This document shows positions 33,489-43,464 of a DNA stretch of 64,000 nucleotides, in pieces. Position 1 is the first letter of the stretch. Each line of letters begins with the position of its first letter. The notes beneath the pieces were generated by a model. That model was not told where the DNA came from, did not search any database, and was given only the letters and a program-made list of their open reading frames with translations. The stretch spans positions 558,001-622,000 of the forward strand of contig NZ_BMVR01000001.1 of assembly GCF_014650815.1 (NCBI RefSeq), read 5' to 3'. The translations under genes were made by a program, and so were the position numbers. This DNA comes from Streptomyces flavofungini (GTDB taxonomy: Bacteria; Actinomycetota; Actinomycetes; Streptomycetales; Streptomycetaceae).

Positions 33489-34925
33489 CTACCGCCGCAG
33501 CATCTGCTCCCGGTCCCGGTCTCGACGGTCGAGCTTCGCGTCGTAGGGCGCCAGCGGCTTCGCCTGAGCGGCCTGAGCGGCGGGCACCCCGGCCCAGGCG
33601 AGGATCCGCTCGGTGGCCTTGGCCTTGTCCGCGGCGGCGAGCCCGGCCACGTTGGCGCCGTGGTTGGCGCCGGGCGCGGTCAGGACGTGGGAGTCGTGCT
33701 TGGCACCGCGCGCGGGCCGGAACGGCTCGGCGCCCCACGGGTCGTTCTCGCCATACACGAACAGCATGCGGTGGGAGTTGTGCCGCACCCACCGGTCGAC
33801 GTCCTTCATGGCGTTCTTCTGGAACTTCATCGGGATCTCCCGGGGCACGAAGTTCCGCGGCGGCTGGTACCCGTAGCGGCTGAGGCCCTTGAGCCAGGGC
33901 TGCTTGATGTCGGGGGAACCGAGCTGCGTACCGGCCTGGTAGTAGTACGGCGTGTAGTACTCAAGGCCCTGGTCGGTGTAGGAGGCCCAGCCGCCGACCT
34001 CGTCGATCCAGCCGAACAGCGTGGCATCGCTGGCGGTCTTGGCGACGGGCACGTCGGCGCAGGCGGTGGCGGCCGGCTGGTACTGCCAGAAGCCCCAGTT
34101 GACGTCGAGGACGACGGCCTCGAAGGCCTTGTCGATGCCGCCGATGGTCTTGAAGGTGTGGTTGTTGGCGGCGGCGAAGTCGGCGTACAGCTTCTTCATG
34201 GGCGCGCGCCGCACGAGCGACTCGTGCTGCACGGCCTCGATCTTCGCGCGGCACTCCTTGGTGCCGACGGTGTCGAGGAAGCGGTCGTACGCGGAGTCCT
34301 CGCGGTTGTTGACGTCGTTGGGCGCGACGTAGGCGACGACGCCGTCCATGTCACGCGGGTAGAAGCGCTCGAAGTAGGTGGCGGTCATGCCGCCCTTGGA
34401 GGCGCCCGTGGACAGCCACTTCTTGCCGTAGATCGGCTTGAGGACCTTGAAGATGCGGTGCTGGTCGGTGGCGGCCTGCCAGATGTTCAGCTTCGACCAG
34501 TCGGCGGGCGCGGGGCGGGACGGCGTGAAGAAGCGGTACTCCATGGAGACCTGGTTGCCGTCGATGAGGCGGGTGGGCTCCGCGCGGCCCGGGTTGGTGT
34601 TGAGTCCGTAGCCCGAGGTCGAGAAGACGGTGGGCCGGGCGGTGTCCTTGTGCAGCACGGTGATGCGCTGCTGGAACGTGCCCTTGGACGGGTGCCGGTG
34701 GTCGACCGGCTGGGTGTAGTTGAGGACGAAGAAGCGGTAGCCGTCGTACGGCTTCTCCTCGATCAGGCTCATGCCCTTGATGGCGAGGAGCCGGTCCTTG
34801 ATGTCCTTCTGTGCGGCGGGCGCGCCCTGTTCGGCGTCGGTCGCCGCCGTGGCGGTGACTCCGGTGAAGCCCACGGTGCCTATGAGCACCACGAGCGAGA
34901 GCACCCATCTGAGGGTCTTGCGCAT
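33489..34925 (-). CDS. secreted S37-family prolyl tri-/tetrapeptidyl aminopeptidase
   Basis: 478 residues. Sec signal MRKTLRWVLSLVVLIGTVGF to ~residue 28 (ATAATD cleavage region). The catalytic serine is in STGASKGGMTATYFERFYPR (GxSxGG), the Asp in FVYGENDPWGAEPFRPARG, and the His in LTAPGANHGANVAGL, matching the alpha/beta-hydrolase S37 (PS-10) family known from Streptomyces. Extracellular; it removes N-terminal tri/tetrapeptides. Single gene; upstream leader of ~150 bases. Confidence 0.88.
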   Translation of the reverse strand: MRKTLRWVLSLVVLIGTVGFTGVTATAATDAEQGAPAAQKDIKDRLLAIKGMSLIEEKPYDGYRFFVLNYTQPVDHRHPSKGTFQQRITVLHKDTARPTVFSTSGYGLNTNPGRAEPTRLIDGNQVSMEYRFFTPSRPAPADWSKLNIWQAATDQHRIFKVLKPIYGKKWLSTGASKGGMTATYFERFYPRDMDGVVAYVAPNDVNNREDSAYDRFLDTVGTKECRAKIEAVQHESLVRRAPMKKLYADFAAANNHTFKTIGGIDKAFEAVVLDVNWGFWQYQPAATACADVPVAKTASDATLFGWIDEVGGWASYTDQGLEYYTPYYYQAGTQLGSPDIKQPWLKGLSRYGYQPPRNFVPREIPMKFQKNAMKDVDRWVRHNSHRMLFVYGENDPWGAEPFRPARGAKHDSHVLTAPGANHGANVAGLAAADKAKATERILAWAGVPAAQAAQAKPLAPYDAKLDRRDRDREQMLRR

Positions 34926-35073
34926 GCATCCTCCCCTGTCGGCGCAGCGATTGACCGGAACCTAACCGAGCAACTCGTCGCACACCAGGGCACATTGAGG
35001 ACAAAGCGAACAAAGAAGGCTCAGGAAAATTCACTGAGAGGACGGGGACATCCGCTGACCGGACAACTCGGGC

Positions 35074-35466
35074 TCAGCAGAGGATCCAGCCCGAGCTGAC
35101 CTTCGCCCGGCCCACCGAGCCCTTGATCCAGACGCAGCGGTGTCCCGCGTGCACCTTCACGGGGCCCGCGAGGCGGGTGAAGGTGCCCGCGTCCCGCACG
35201 GGGCGGCTGCCGCGGGCCTGCACGCTGATCGACATCTTCTTGCGGGCGCCGGGGTTCTTGGCGTACGTCACGGCGCAGACGTAGCCGCGTTTCTTGTAGA
35301 GGACGACCTTGCCGGTGCTGAAGGTCAGGGTGCGGGCCTTGTGGCCGGGGCAGGGCCCGGCGGCCTCGGCGGCTCCGACGCCGGGTCCCGCGAGTGCGAG
35401 CAGGACGGCAGCCGCGAGCGCGGCGGTGCCCGTCGACAGGCCCAGCCGTATCCGACCACTCTTCAC
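35074..35466 (-). CDS. small secreted protein, unknown
   Basis: 130 residues from GTG 35466, with GGGAGGGG 5 bases upstream. Signal peptide: KSGRIRLGLSTGTAALAAAV LLALAG with likely cleavage after GAAEA (~34). Mature ~95 residues with Cys at the start (GPCPGHK), CAVTYAKNPGARKKM and terminal SGWILC; basic (many Lys/Arg). The pattern, with Cys pairs and repeated basic strands, suggests a small secreted beta-rich protein. Longer ATG starts exist upstream but lack as good a Shine-Dalgarno sequence. Confidence 0.65.
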   Translation of the reverse strand: MKSGRIRLGLSTGTAALAAAVLLALAGPGVGAAEAAGPCPGHKARTLTFSTGKVVLYKKRGYVCAVTYAKNPGARKKMSISVQARGSRPVRDAGTFTRLAGPVKVHAGHRCVWIKGSVGRAKVSSGWILC

Positions 35467-35592
35467 GTGTGCCCCTCCCATACACCCCCGCATCAGCGTA
35501 CTGACGTACTGACGCCGGATCCGCATCCGATGGTTGCGGAACCTCACCTCTCAGTTCTGCCGCGCCCGGAACCCGGGACCCATCGGACAGCC

Positions 35593-38500
35593 CTAGGCCC
35601 CCACCGGCTCCCCCACGAACGTCCGCCACAGCCGCGCGTACCGGCCGCCCAGCGCGAGCAGCTCCTCGTGCGTGCCGTCCTCGGCGACCCGGCCGTGGTC
35701 CATCACGATCACGCGGTCCGCGCGGGCGGCCGTGGTGAGGCGGTGGGCGACGATCAAGGTGGTGCGCGTGCCGGCGCTCGACGCGGGGTGGTCGTCGGGC
35801 GACGGGTGGGCACGCTTGCCCGCGATGCGGTCGGTGGCCTGGTTGACCTGGGCCTCGGTGGCGAGGTCGAGGGCGGCGGTGGCCTCGTCCAGGAGCAGGA
35901 TGTCGGGGTCGACGAGCTCGGCGCGGGCCAGGGCGATGAGCTGGCGCTGTCCGGCCGAGAGGTTGCGGCCGCGTTCGGAGACCTCGTGCAGATAGCCGCC
36001 GTCGAGCGTGGCGATCATGTCGTGCGCGCCGACGGCCCGCGCCGCCGCCTCGACCTGCGCGTCGGTGGCGTCGGGGCGGCCGTAGGCGATGGCGTCGCGG
36101 AGGGTGCCCGCGAACAGATAGGCCTCCTGCGGGACGACGCCGAGCCGGTGGCGGTACGAGGTGAGGTCCAGGGAGCGCAGGTCGGTGCCGTCGACCGTGA
36201 CCCGGCCCGACGTCGGGTCGTAGAACCGGGCGACGAGCTTGACCAGCGTGGACTTGCCCGCGCCGGTCTCGCCGACGAAGGCGACGGTCTGCCCGGCCGG
36301 GATGTGCAGCCGGACCCCGCTCAGCGCGGCCTCCGGCTCGGCGGCCGAGCCGTAGCCGAAGTCGACGTCCTCGAAGGCGATCTCGCCGCGCAGGGAGAGC
36401 ACGTCGAGGGGTTCGTCGGCGGACTTGGTGGACGTGGGTTCCTGGAGCAGTTCCTGGATGCGGCCGAGGGAGACGGTCGCCTGCTGGTAGCCGTCGAAGA
36501 CCTGGGAGAGCTGCTGGACGGGGGCGAAGAACAGGTCGATGTAGAGGAGGTACGCGACCAGGGCGCCGGTGGTGAGCGTGCCCGCGTCGACCCGGTGCGC
36601 GCCCACCATCAGGACGGCCACGACGGCCACGGACGACAGGAGCTGCACGAACGGGAAGTACACCGAGATCAGCCACTGGCCGCGGATGCGGGCCGCGCGG
36701 TAGTCGGCGCTGCGCGCGGCGAACGACTCGCTGCCGGAGCGCTCGCGCCGGAAGGCCTGCACGATCCGCAGCCCGGACACCATCTCCTGGAGGTCGGCGT
36801 TGACCACCGACACGCGCTCGCGCGCCAGCTCGTACGCCTTGACGCTGGAGCGGCGGAAGAAGAACGTGCCGACGACCAGGAGCGGCAGCGTCGCGAACAC
36901 GACGAGGGCGAGCTGGACGTCGATGACGAGCAGCGCGACCAGGATGCCGAAGAAGGTGACGACGGAGACGAACGCGGTGACCAGGCCGGTCTGCAGGAAC
37001 GTGGACAGGGCGTCCACGTCCGTGGTCATCCGGGTCATGATGCGCCCGGTCAGCTCCCGCTCGTAGTAGTCGAGGCCGAGCCGCTGGAGCTGCGCGAAGA
37101 TCTTCAGGCGCAGCGCGTACAGGACCCGTTCGCCGGTGCGGCCCGTCATCCGGATCTCGCCGGTCTGCGCCGCCCACTGCACGCCGACGGCGACGAGGGC
37201 GAGCGCGGACGCGGTCCACACGGCGCCGAGGGCGAGCTGGGAGACGCCCTCGTCGATGCCGTGCCGGATCAGGACGGGAAGCAGCAGGCCCACCCCGGCG
37301 TCGACGGCGACGAGCAGCAGGCTCAGGGCGAGCGGCGCGCCGAAGCCACGCAGCAGGCGGCGCAGTCCGTACGACTCCTCGGCGGTGACGGCCCGCGCCT
37401 CGTCGATGGCCGGGGTGTCGGTGGCGGGCGGCAACGCGTCGACCTGGGCGAGGAGTTCGGGGGTCGCCGGGGTCCCGGACATCGCGATGTCCCGGGGCTC
37501 CCGGTCGCCGACCCACAGGCGCGGGGTGATGCCGCGCTCGGCGTCGAACTCGGCGTCCAGCTCGTCGCGTACGGAGGTGTCCTCGACGGCCTCGGCGGGC
37601 GCGGCGGGGGCGACGTGGCCGGGCGAGACGCCGCCCAGCTCGTCGGGGTCGGTGAGCAGGCGCCGGTACAGCGGGGAGCGGCGCTCCAGCTCGGCGTGGG
37701 TGCCGATGTCGGCGAGGCGGCCGCCGTCGAGGACGGCGATGCGGTCGGCGAGGTTCAGGGTGGAGCGGCGGTGCGCGATGAGGAGGGTCGTACGGCCCTC
37801 CATGACGTGCTTGAGGGCCTCGTGGATCTCGTGCTCGACGCGGGCGTCCACCGCCGAGGTGGCGTCGTCCAGGACGAGCAGGCGCGGGTCGGTGAGGATG
37901 GCGCGGGCCAGGGCGACGCGCTGGCGCTGGCCGCCGGAGAGGGTCAGGCCGTGCTCGCCGACCTTGGTGTCATAGCCCGCGGGCAGCTCGGCGATGAAGC
38001 CGTCGGCCTGGGCGGCGCGGGCGGCGCGCTCGATCTCCTCGTCGGTGGCGCCGGGGTGGCCGTAGGCGATGTTGGCGCGGACGGTGTCGGAGAACAGGAA
38101 CGAGTCCTCGGGGACCAGGCCGATGGCGGCGCGCAGCGAGTCCTGCGTCAGCTCGCGCACGTCGTGGCCGCCGATGAGGACGGCGCCGCGCGACACGTCG
38201 TAGAAGCGGGGCAGGAGCAGCGACACCGTCGACTTGCCGCTGCCGGAGGAGCCGACGACGGCGAGGGTCTCGCCGGGGCGTATCTCGAAGCTCAGCCCGT
38301 CGAGGACCGGGCGGCCTTCCTCGTACGCGAACGACACGTCGTCGAACTCGACGGTCGCCGGGGCGTCGTCCGGCAGCTCCTTCGTGCCGTCCCGCATCGT
38401 CGGCTCGGTGTCGATCAGCTCCAGGACCCGCTCCACGCCCGCGCGGGCCTGCTGGGCGACGGTCAGGACCATCGCGAGCATGCGGACGGGGCCGACGAGC

Positions 38501-39390
38501 TGGGCGAGGTAGGTGGAGAACGCCACGAACGTGCCGAGCGTGATCTCGCCCTTGACCGCGAGCCAGCCGCCGAGCGCCAGCATCGCGACCTGGCCGAGCA
38601 TCGGCACGGACTGCAGGGCGGGGGTGTAGCGCGCATTCAGCTTGATGGTGCGAAGGCGACCCGCGAAGAGCCTGCGGCCGACCTCCCTGAGCTTCCCCGT
38701 CTCCTGCTCCTCCTGCCCGAAGCCCTTCACCACGCGGACACCGCCGACGGCACCGTCGACGACCCCCGCGACGGCGGCGGCCTGCGCCTGCGCGTACCAG
38801 GTGGCGGGGTGCAGCTTGGAGCGGCTGCGGCGGGCGATCCAGAGCAGGGCGGGGGCGACGGCGAGGGCGACCAGGGTCAGCGGCAGCGACAGCCACGCCA
38901 TGATCACCAGCGACATCACGAACAGCAGGACGTTCCCGATGGTCATCGGCAGCATGAACAGCAGGCCCTGGATGAGCTGCAGGTCGCTGGTCGCCCGGCC
39001 CACGACCTGCCCGGTCGACAGCTCGTCCTGCCGCCGCCCGTCGAGGCGCGTGACCGTGTCGTACATCTCGGTCCGCAGGTCGTGCTGCACGTCGAGGGCG
39101 AGGCGGCCGCCGTAGTAGCGCCGGATGTACGTGAACACGTACACGAGGACCGCGGCGCCGATGAGGGCGGCGGCCCAGGGCCCCATCGACCTGCTGTGAT
39201 CACCGATCACGTCATCGATGACGACCTTCGTGAACAGGGGCACCAGTGCCATGACGGCCATGCCGCCCAGCGAGGAGCCGAGCGCGAGCACCACGTCCAG
39301 GGGGTGCCGCCACGCATACCCCCACAGCCGCTTGGCCCACCCCTGCACTGGACTCTCCGGCTGCCCCGGTGTCACCGGCTGCTCCGCCAC
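35593..39390 (-). CDS. fused full-length ABC multidrug/lipid exporter
   Basis: 1265 residues in TMD-NBD-TMD-NBD order, i.e. two half exporters in one chain. TMD1 ~20-320; NBD1 Walker A VGSSGSGKST (~380-388), signature LSGGQ (~484-488), Walker B LLVLDDATSAVD; TMD2 ~640-960; NBD2 Walker A VGETGAGKSTL (~1045), signature LSAGQRQLIALARA, Walker B ILLLDEATAALD. NBD1 has Asp for the catalytic Glu and NBD2 has LSAGQ for LSGGQ; both fall in the same composite site, giving one degenerate and one consensus ATP site. GTG 39390 has GGGAGG upstream. Substrate unknown. Confidence 0.93.
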   Translation of the reverse strand: MAEQPVTPGQPESPVQGWAKRLWGYAWRHPLDVVLALGSSLGGMAVMALVPLFTKVVIDDVIGDHSRSMGPWAAALIGAAVLVYVFTYIRRYYGGRLALDVQHDLRTEMYDTVTRLDGRRQDELSTGQVVGRATSDLQLIQGLLFMLPMTIGNVLLFVMSLVIMAWLSLPLTLVALAVAPALLWIARRSRSKLHPATWYAQAQAAAVAGVVDGAVGGVRVVKGFGQEEQETGKLREVGRRLFAGRLRTIKLNARYTPALQSVPMLGQVAMLALGGWLAVKGEITLGTFVAFSTYLAQLVGPVRMLAMVLTVAQQARAGVERVLELIDTEPTMRDGTKELPDDAPATVEFDDVSFAYEEGRPVLDGLSFEIRPGETLAVVGSSGSGKSTVSLLLPRFYDVSRGAVLIGGHDVRELTQDSLRAAIGLVPEDSFLFSDTVRANIAYGHPGATDEEIERAARAAQADGFIAELPAGYDTKVGEHGLTLSGGQRQRVALARAILTDPRLLVLDDATSAVDARVEHEIHEALKHVMEGRTTLLIAHRRSTLNLADRIAVLDGGRLADIGTHAELERRSPLYRRLLTDPDELGGVSPGHVAPAAPAEAVEDTSVRDELDAEFDAERGITPRLWVGDREPRDIAMSGTPATPELLAQVDALPPATDTPAIDEARAVTAEESYGLRRLLRGFGAPLALSLLLVAVDAGVGLLLPVLIRHGIDEGVSQLALGAVWTASALALVAVGVQWAAQTGEIRMTGRTGERVLYALRLKIFAQLQRLGLDYYERELTGRIMTRMTTDVDALSTFLQTGLVTAFVSVVTFFGILVALLVIDVQLALVVFATLPLLVVGTFFFRRSSVKAYELARERVSVVNADLQEMVSGLRIVQAFRRERSGSESFAARSADYRAARIRGQWLISVYFPFVQLLSSVAVVAVLMVGAHRVDAGTLTTGALVAYLLYIDLFFAPVQQLSQVFDGYQQATVSLGRIQELLQEPTSTKSADEPLDVLSLRGEIAFEDVDFGYGSAAEPEAALSGVRLHIPAGQTVAFVGETGAGKSTLVKLVARFYDPTSGRVTVDGTDLRSLDLTSYRHRLGVVPQEAYLFAGTLRDAIAYGRPDATDAQVEAAARAVGAHDMIATLDGGYLHEVSERGRNLSAGQRQLIALARAELVDPDILLLDEATAALDLATEAQVNQATDRIAGKRAHPSPDDHPASSAGTRTTLIVAHRLTTAARADRVIVMDHGRVAEDGTHEELLALGGRYARLWRTFVGEPVGA

Positions 39391-39513
39391 TGTCCGCCTC
39401 CCGTCGACCTGACCTGCCGAGAGGCCCAACGCGGGGGTCTACCGATTTCATCCCGCCGCAACAAAACAGCTGGGGGCTGCGCCCCCGTTCCCCCTGCCTT
39501 TTCGGCGCTCCGC

Positions 39514-39539
39514 GCCTCGTCCTCAAGCGCCGGACCGGC
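39514..39539. repeat. dispersed 'CCTCAAACGCCGGACGGGCT' repeat, degenerate copy
   Basis: CCTCGTCCTCAAGCGCCGGA plus CCGGCT; two substitutions against the 33379 copy. Confidence 0.65.
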
Positions 39540-39540
39540 T

Positions 39541-39583
39541 GTTTCCCCCGCCCGCCCCTGTCAGGGGCGGGCGGGCGGGGGAA
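39541..39583. terminator. GC-rich hairpin after the serine hydrolase gene
   Basis: TTTCCCCCGCCCGCCCCTG (39541-39559) pairs with the complementary run ending GGGGGAAA at 39583 (a small asymmetry of four bases). It lies 57 bases beyond the serine hydrolase stop on the minus strand and ends in TTT there only if read leftward. Confidence 0.65.
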
Positions 39584-39639
39584 ATCCGCCGCGAAGCGGC
39601 GGAGCAGGCGAACGCCCCGGTCCGGGCCGGGGTCCGGGG

Positions 39640-40569
39640 TCAGGACTGCGGGACCGGGACCGCGGCTTCCTTCGGGGTCTCCGTCGGGGCGAAGCGGGTG
39701 GGGGCCTGGGTGAGGGGGGTGAGGTCCTTGTGGATGGCCTTGGCTACTCGCTGGATGGTGTCCACGCCGTAGTTCATGCTGCTGTTGCCGTGGGTGAGCA
39801 CGGAGAGGGTGTAGTCGTGGCCGCGGCCCTTGAAGGCGCCGAGGCTGTGGACGCGCCAGCCGTGCGTGGCCCGCGGCAGCCAGCCGTTCTTGACGGCGAT
39901 GGAGGTGCCGGACGGGGCGCCCGCCGGGGTGCCCCAGCGCTGGTCGCGGACGACCTTGCCCATCAGCTTCAGGATGTACGCGCGAGCGTTGTCGCTGAGG
40001 ACGTTGTTCTTGCCGGTGACCAGGGCGAGCAGCTTCTGCTCGTCGGTGGCGTTGATCCGGGTGAGGCCCCAGTAGCCGCCGGAGCCGGGCACCGTCTTGG
40101 TCATCTTGGCGGCGGCCAGGAACTTCTTGACCTTGGTGACACCGAGCTGCCGCCACAGCGCGCTGGTGGCGTCGTTGTCCGATCTGGTGATCATGGCGGT
40201 GGCGAGGTTGGACTCGCGCTCCGTCAGGTACCGGTTCGTCTTCTTCGCGTCCCACAGCAGGGTCGCGAGCACGGTCACCTTGACGACGCTGGCCGAGTCG
40301 AACGACGTGGAGCCGCGCAGGGTGCAGGTGGTCTTCGTGGCCTTGTCGTGGAAGCCCACGGCGATGGTGCCCTTGCGGTTCTTCAGGGCGGCCGTGATGT
40401 CCTTCGTCAGCTTCTTCGCCAGCTCGGGCTGGGCCGACGAGGTGCACTTGACCTGGGCCGTCGCGGCGGCGGCCGGGGTGGCGGCGGCCACCCCGGCGAC
40501 GGGCACGAGGACGGCGGCGGCCGCCCCCGCGCTCAGGATGCGGGCACGCCGGGATATGCGGTGAGTCAT
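39640..40569 (-). CDS. secreted serine hydrolase, class A beta-lactamase fold
   Basis: 309 residues. Signal peptide HRISRRARILSAGAAAAVLV to ~35 (ATPAAAATA). The beta-lactamase-like signatures are partly conserved: FDSASVVKVTVLA gives SxxK (catalytic Ser and Lys); MITRSDNDATSALW gives SDN; but the third motif reads VKNGW where KTG is expected, and no clear Glu of the omega loop is visible. It is therefore likelier a DD-peptidase-like or other serine hydrolase than an efficient beta-lactamase. ATG 40569 is the best start; the 28-residue-longer frame precedes the signal peptide. Confidence 0.8.
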   Translation of the reverse strand: MTHRISRRARILSAGAAAAVLVPVAGVAAATPAAAATAQVKCTSSAQPELAKKLTKDITAALKNRKGTIAVGFHDKATKTTCTLRGSTSFDSASVVKVTVLATLLWDAKKTNRYLTERESNLATAMITRSDNDATSALWRQLGVTKVKKFLAAAKMTKTVPGSGGYWGLTRINATDEQKLLALVTGKNNVLSDNARAYILKLMGKVVRDQRWGTPAGAPSGTSIAVKNGWLPRATHGWRVHSLGAFKGRGHDYTLSVLTHGNSSMNYGVDTIQRVAKAIHKDLTPLTQAPTRFAPTETPKEAAVPVPQS

Positions 40570-40669
40570 GGAGGTTCCCCCCGTAGTCGGACACGCGTAC
40601 GCCCCCAGCGCACGCGTATCACTTGACTCACCGGCCTGGGTGAAAGGTTGCACGCGGAACGAAAAAACC

Positions 40670-42355
40670 TCAGCCCAGATGTGTAGGCGCGAACATCCGC
40701 AGCAGCGCGGGCAGCACCACGACCGACGGCCCCGGCGAGGCGAGTGCCTCGGCCAGGTCGTCCCGCAGCCGCTCCGGCGAGCTCCGCACCCCCGGCACCC
40801 CGAAGGACTCCGCGAGCGCCACGAAGTCCGGCCGGGCCAGCTCCGTGCCGGTCGCCTCGCCGAAGGCGTCCGCCATGTACTCGCGCAGGATGCCGTAGCC
40901 GCCGTCGTCGACGATGAGCCAGGTCACGTCGAGCCCGTACTGCTTGGCGGTGGCCAGCTCCGCGAGCGAGTACATCGCGCCGCCGTCGCCGGAGACGGCG
41001 AGGACGGGCCGCGTCGGGTCGGCCGCAGCGGCGCCGAGGGCGGCGGGGAAGCCGTAGCCGAGCCCGCCCGCGCCCTGCGCGGAGTGCATGGTGCCCGGCC
41101 GCCGCGCGTCGAAGGCGGACCAGGCCCAGTAGGCCAGGATCGTCATGTCCCAGAAGGACGGGGACCCGTCCGGCAGGGCGGCCCGCACGGCGGCGAGGAC
41201 GTCCTGCTCCAGGGTCAGCTCCTGCCCGTCGATCCGCTCCCGGACGGCGGCGAGGACCTGACGTACCCGCTCCGGAGCCGCCGGATCGGCCCGCTCCCCG
41301 ACCGTCTCCAGGAGCGCCGACAGGGCGATCCTGGCGTCCGCGTGGATGCCGAGCGCCGGGTGGTTGGACTCCAGCTTGCCGAGGTCGGCCTCGATCTGGA
41401 TGACGCGCCCGCGCGGCTTGAACGTGTGGTAGTTGGACGACAGTTCACCGAGCCCGGAGCCGACGACCAGCAGGACGTCGGCGTCCTCCAGGAAGTCGGT
41501 GGTGTGCCGGTCCTCCAGCCACGACTGGAGGGACAGCGGGTGCTCCCAGGGGAAGGCGCCCTTGCCGCCGAAGGTGGTGACGACGGGCGCGTTCAGGCGC
41601 TCGGCGAGCGCGCGCAGCTTGCCGGAGGCGTCGGCGCGCACGACACCGCCGCCCGCGATGATCGCGGGCCGCTCGGCGCGGGCCAGCAGGTCGGCGGCCA
41701 CGGCGGTGAGCTCGGGCCGGGGCACGAGCTCGTGCGGGGTCGCGTCGACGGCCGTGACGACCGGCAGCGTGGTCTCGGCGAGCAGCACGTCCTGCGGGAT
41801 CTCCACCCACACCGGACCGTGCGGCGCGGTGAGCGCGGACTGCCAGGCGGCGGCGACGGCGGACGGGATCTGCGCGGCGGTCCGCACGGTGTGCACGGAC
41901 TTCACCACGTCCCGGAACGAGGCCTGCTGGTCCCGCAGCTCGTGCAGATACCCGTGGCGCCCGCCGCCGAGCCCGGCGACCGGGATCTGGCTGCCGATGG
42001 CGAGCACCGGCGAGGACCCGGCGGCGGCCTCCTGGAGCGCGGCCAGCGAGGTGAGCGCGCCCGGCCCGGTCGACAGGAGCAGCGGCGCGACCTCGCCGGT
42101 GATCCGGCCGTACGCGTCGGCGGCGAAGCCGGTGTTGTTCTCCACGCGCAGCCCCACGTACCGCAGGGAGGAGCGGCGCAGCGCGTCGAACATGCCGAGC
42201 GCGTGCTGGCCGGGAAGGCCGAAGACAGTGGTGGCGCCGAGGCCCTGGAGGGTCTCGACGACGAGGTCACCGCCGTTGCGTCCCGGCGGGGGGTTCAGCG
42301 CGGCGTGCGTCTGCGCGGCGGTGGGCCGCAGCACGAGATCGTGGTCATGGGTCAT
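40670..42355 (-). CDS. ThDP-dependent decarboxylase, possible 2-ketoarginine decarboxylase
   Basis: 561 residues of the acetolactate synthase-like ThDP family. N-terminal pyrimidine-binding half with the cofactor Glu in GLRVENNTGFAADAYGRITG; middle domain; C-terminal PP-binding half with SGDGGAMYSLAELATAKQYG, where the usual second Asn pair reads DDGGYG. It lies 43 bases downstream of a ureohydrolase gene and near a solute symporter and PucR. Together these suggest the arginine-transaminase-type route, in which AruI decarboxylates 2-ketoarginine to 4-guanidinobutyraldehyde. That assignment is inferred from context; another 2-oxo acid is possible. Confidence 0.7.
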   Translation of the reverse strand: MTHDHDLVLRPTAAQTHAALNPPPGRNGGDLVVETLQGLGATTVFGLPGQHALGMFDALRRSSLRYVGLRVENNTGFAADAYGRITGEVAPLLLSTGPGALTSLAALQEAAAGSSPVLAIGSQIPVAGLGGGRHGYLHELRDQQASFRDVVKSVHTVRTAAQIPSAVAAAWQSALTAPHGPVWVEIPQDVLLAETTLPVVTAVDATPHELVPRPELTAVAADLLARAERPAIIAGGGVVRADASGKLRALAERLNAPVVTTFGGKGAFPWEHPLSLQSWLEDRHTTDFLEDADVLLVVGSGLGELSSNYHTFKPRGRVIQIEADLGKLESNHPALGIHADARIALSALLETVGERADPAAPERVRQVLAAVRERIDGQELTLEQDVLAAVRAALPDGSPSFWDMTILAYWAWSAFDARRPGTMHSAQGAGGLGYGFPAALGAAAADPTRPVLAVSGDGGAMYSLAELATAKQYGLDVTWLIVDDGGYGILREYMADAFGEATGTELARPDFVALAESFGVPGVRSSPERLRDDLAEALASPGPSVVVLPALLRMFAPTHLG

Positions 42356-42398
42356 GTCGGTCGTCCTTCCGTCGCGCGCGGCGGCCCGGCGGCACAGG

Positions 42399-43415
42399 TC
42401 ACTTCGCGGCCCGGTCCGCCTCGGCGGCGGCACGCTCCTCGGCGGCGCGGCTCGCGGCGATCTGCCGGGACATGATCGTCGTCAGTTCGTACGCGGTGTG
42501 GGAGGCGGCCACGGCCGTGATCTCGGCGTGGTCGTAGGCGGGGGCGACCTCCACGACGTCGGCGGAGACCAGGTTGCAGGAGGCGAGTCCGCGCAGGATC
42601 TCCAGGAGCTCCCGGGAGGTCATGCCACCGGCCTCCGGCGTGCCCGTGCCCGGGGCGTGCGCCGGGTCCAGGCAGTCGATGTCGATGGAGATGTACAGCG
42701 GCCGGTCGCCGATGCGCTGGCGCAGCTGGTCGGCGACCTCGTCCGCGCCGCGGCGGTAGATGTCCGACGACGTGACGATGCCGAAGCCCATCTTCTCGTC
42801 GTCGGTCAGGTCCTTGCGGCCGTACAGCGGACCGCGCGTGCCGACGTGGGAGAGCGCCTCCGTGTCGAGGATGCCCTCCTCCACCGCCCGGCGGAACGGG
42901 GTGCCGTGCGTGTACTCCGCCCCGAAGTACGTGTCCCACGTGTCCAGGTGCGCGTCGAAGTGGAGGAGCGCGACCGGGCCGTGCTTCTTCGCCATCGAGC
43001 GCAGCAGCGGCAGCGCGATCGTGTGGTCGCCGCCGAGCGTCATCATGCGCGCGCCCGTCGCGAGCAGGTCGTCGGCCGCCGCCTCGATCGTCTCCACGGC
43101 CTCGTTGATGTTGAACGGGTTCGCGGCGATGTCGCCGGCGTCGGCGACCTGGGCCAGGGCGAAGGGGGACGCGTCCTGGGCCGGGTTGTACGGGCGCAGC
43201 AGGCGCGAGGCCTCGCGGATGGCGTTGCCGCCGAAGCGGGCACCCGGGCGGTACGACACGCCCGTGTCGAAGGGGACGCCGACGACGGCGATGTCCGTGG
43301 TGCCCACCTCGTCGAGGCGGGGGAGCCTTGCGTACGTGGCGGGGCCCGCGTAGCGCGGGACGCGCGAGGAGTCCACGGGGCCGCGGGGCTCGTTCGGGAC
43401 GCTGCTGCTGGTCAT
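42399..43415 (-). CDS. ureohydrolase: agmatinase or guanidinobutyrase
   Basis: 338 residues of the arginase/agmatinase family, Mn2+-dependent. The metal ligands are visible: [29 protein letters not shown] and [17 protein letters not shown], followed by [18 protein letters not shown]. It releases urea from a guanidino compound. Agmatinase (speB) is the common annotation; the partner ThDP decarboxylase instead points to 4-guanidinobutyrate (gbuA-like). ATG 43415 has GGAGGAAC upstream (43424-43431 region on the minus strand). Same direction as the decarboxylase, so probably one operon. Confidence 0.88.
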   Translation of the reverse strand: MTSSSVPNEPRGPVDSSRVPRYAGPATYARLPRLDEVGTTDIAVVGVPFDTGVSYRPGARFGGNAIREASRLLRPYNPAQDASPFALAQVADAGDIAANPFNINEAVETIEAAADDLLATGARMMTLGGDHTIALPLLRSMAKKHGPVALLHFDAHLDTWDTYFGAEYTHGTPFRRAVEEGILDTEALSHVGTRGPLYGRKDLTDDEKMGFGIVTSSDIYRRGADEVADQLRQRIGDRPLYISIDIDCLDPAHAPGTGTPEAGGMTSRELLEILRGLASCNLVSADVVEVAPAYDHAEITAVAASHTAYELTTIMSRQIAASRAAEERAAAEADRAAK

Positions 43416-43464
43416 GGTCGGGTTCCTCCAGGTGGTGCATGTCTTGCGTGGTCGAGTGTGGCGT

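Noticed and set aside
35140..40626. Very long open frame (1828 codons) on the plus strand
   Set aside because: It is antisense to the ABC exporter, secreted protein and serine hydrolase, has no recognisable domain, and is rich in Arg/Gly/Asp as expected for a high-GC shadow frame.
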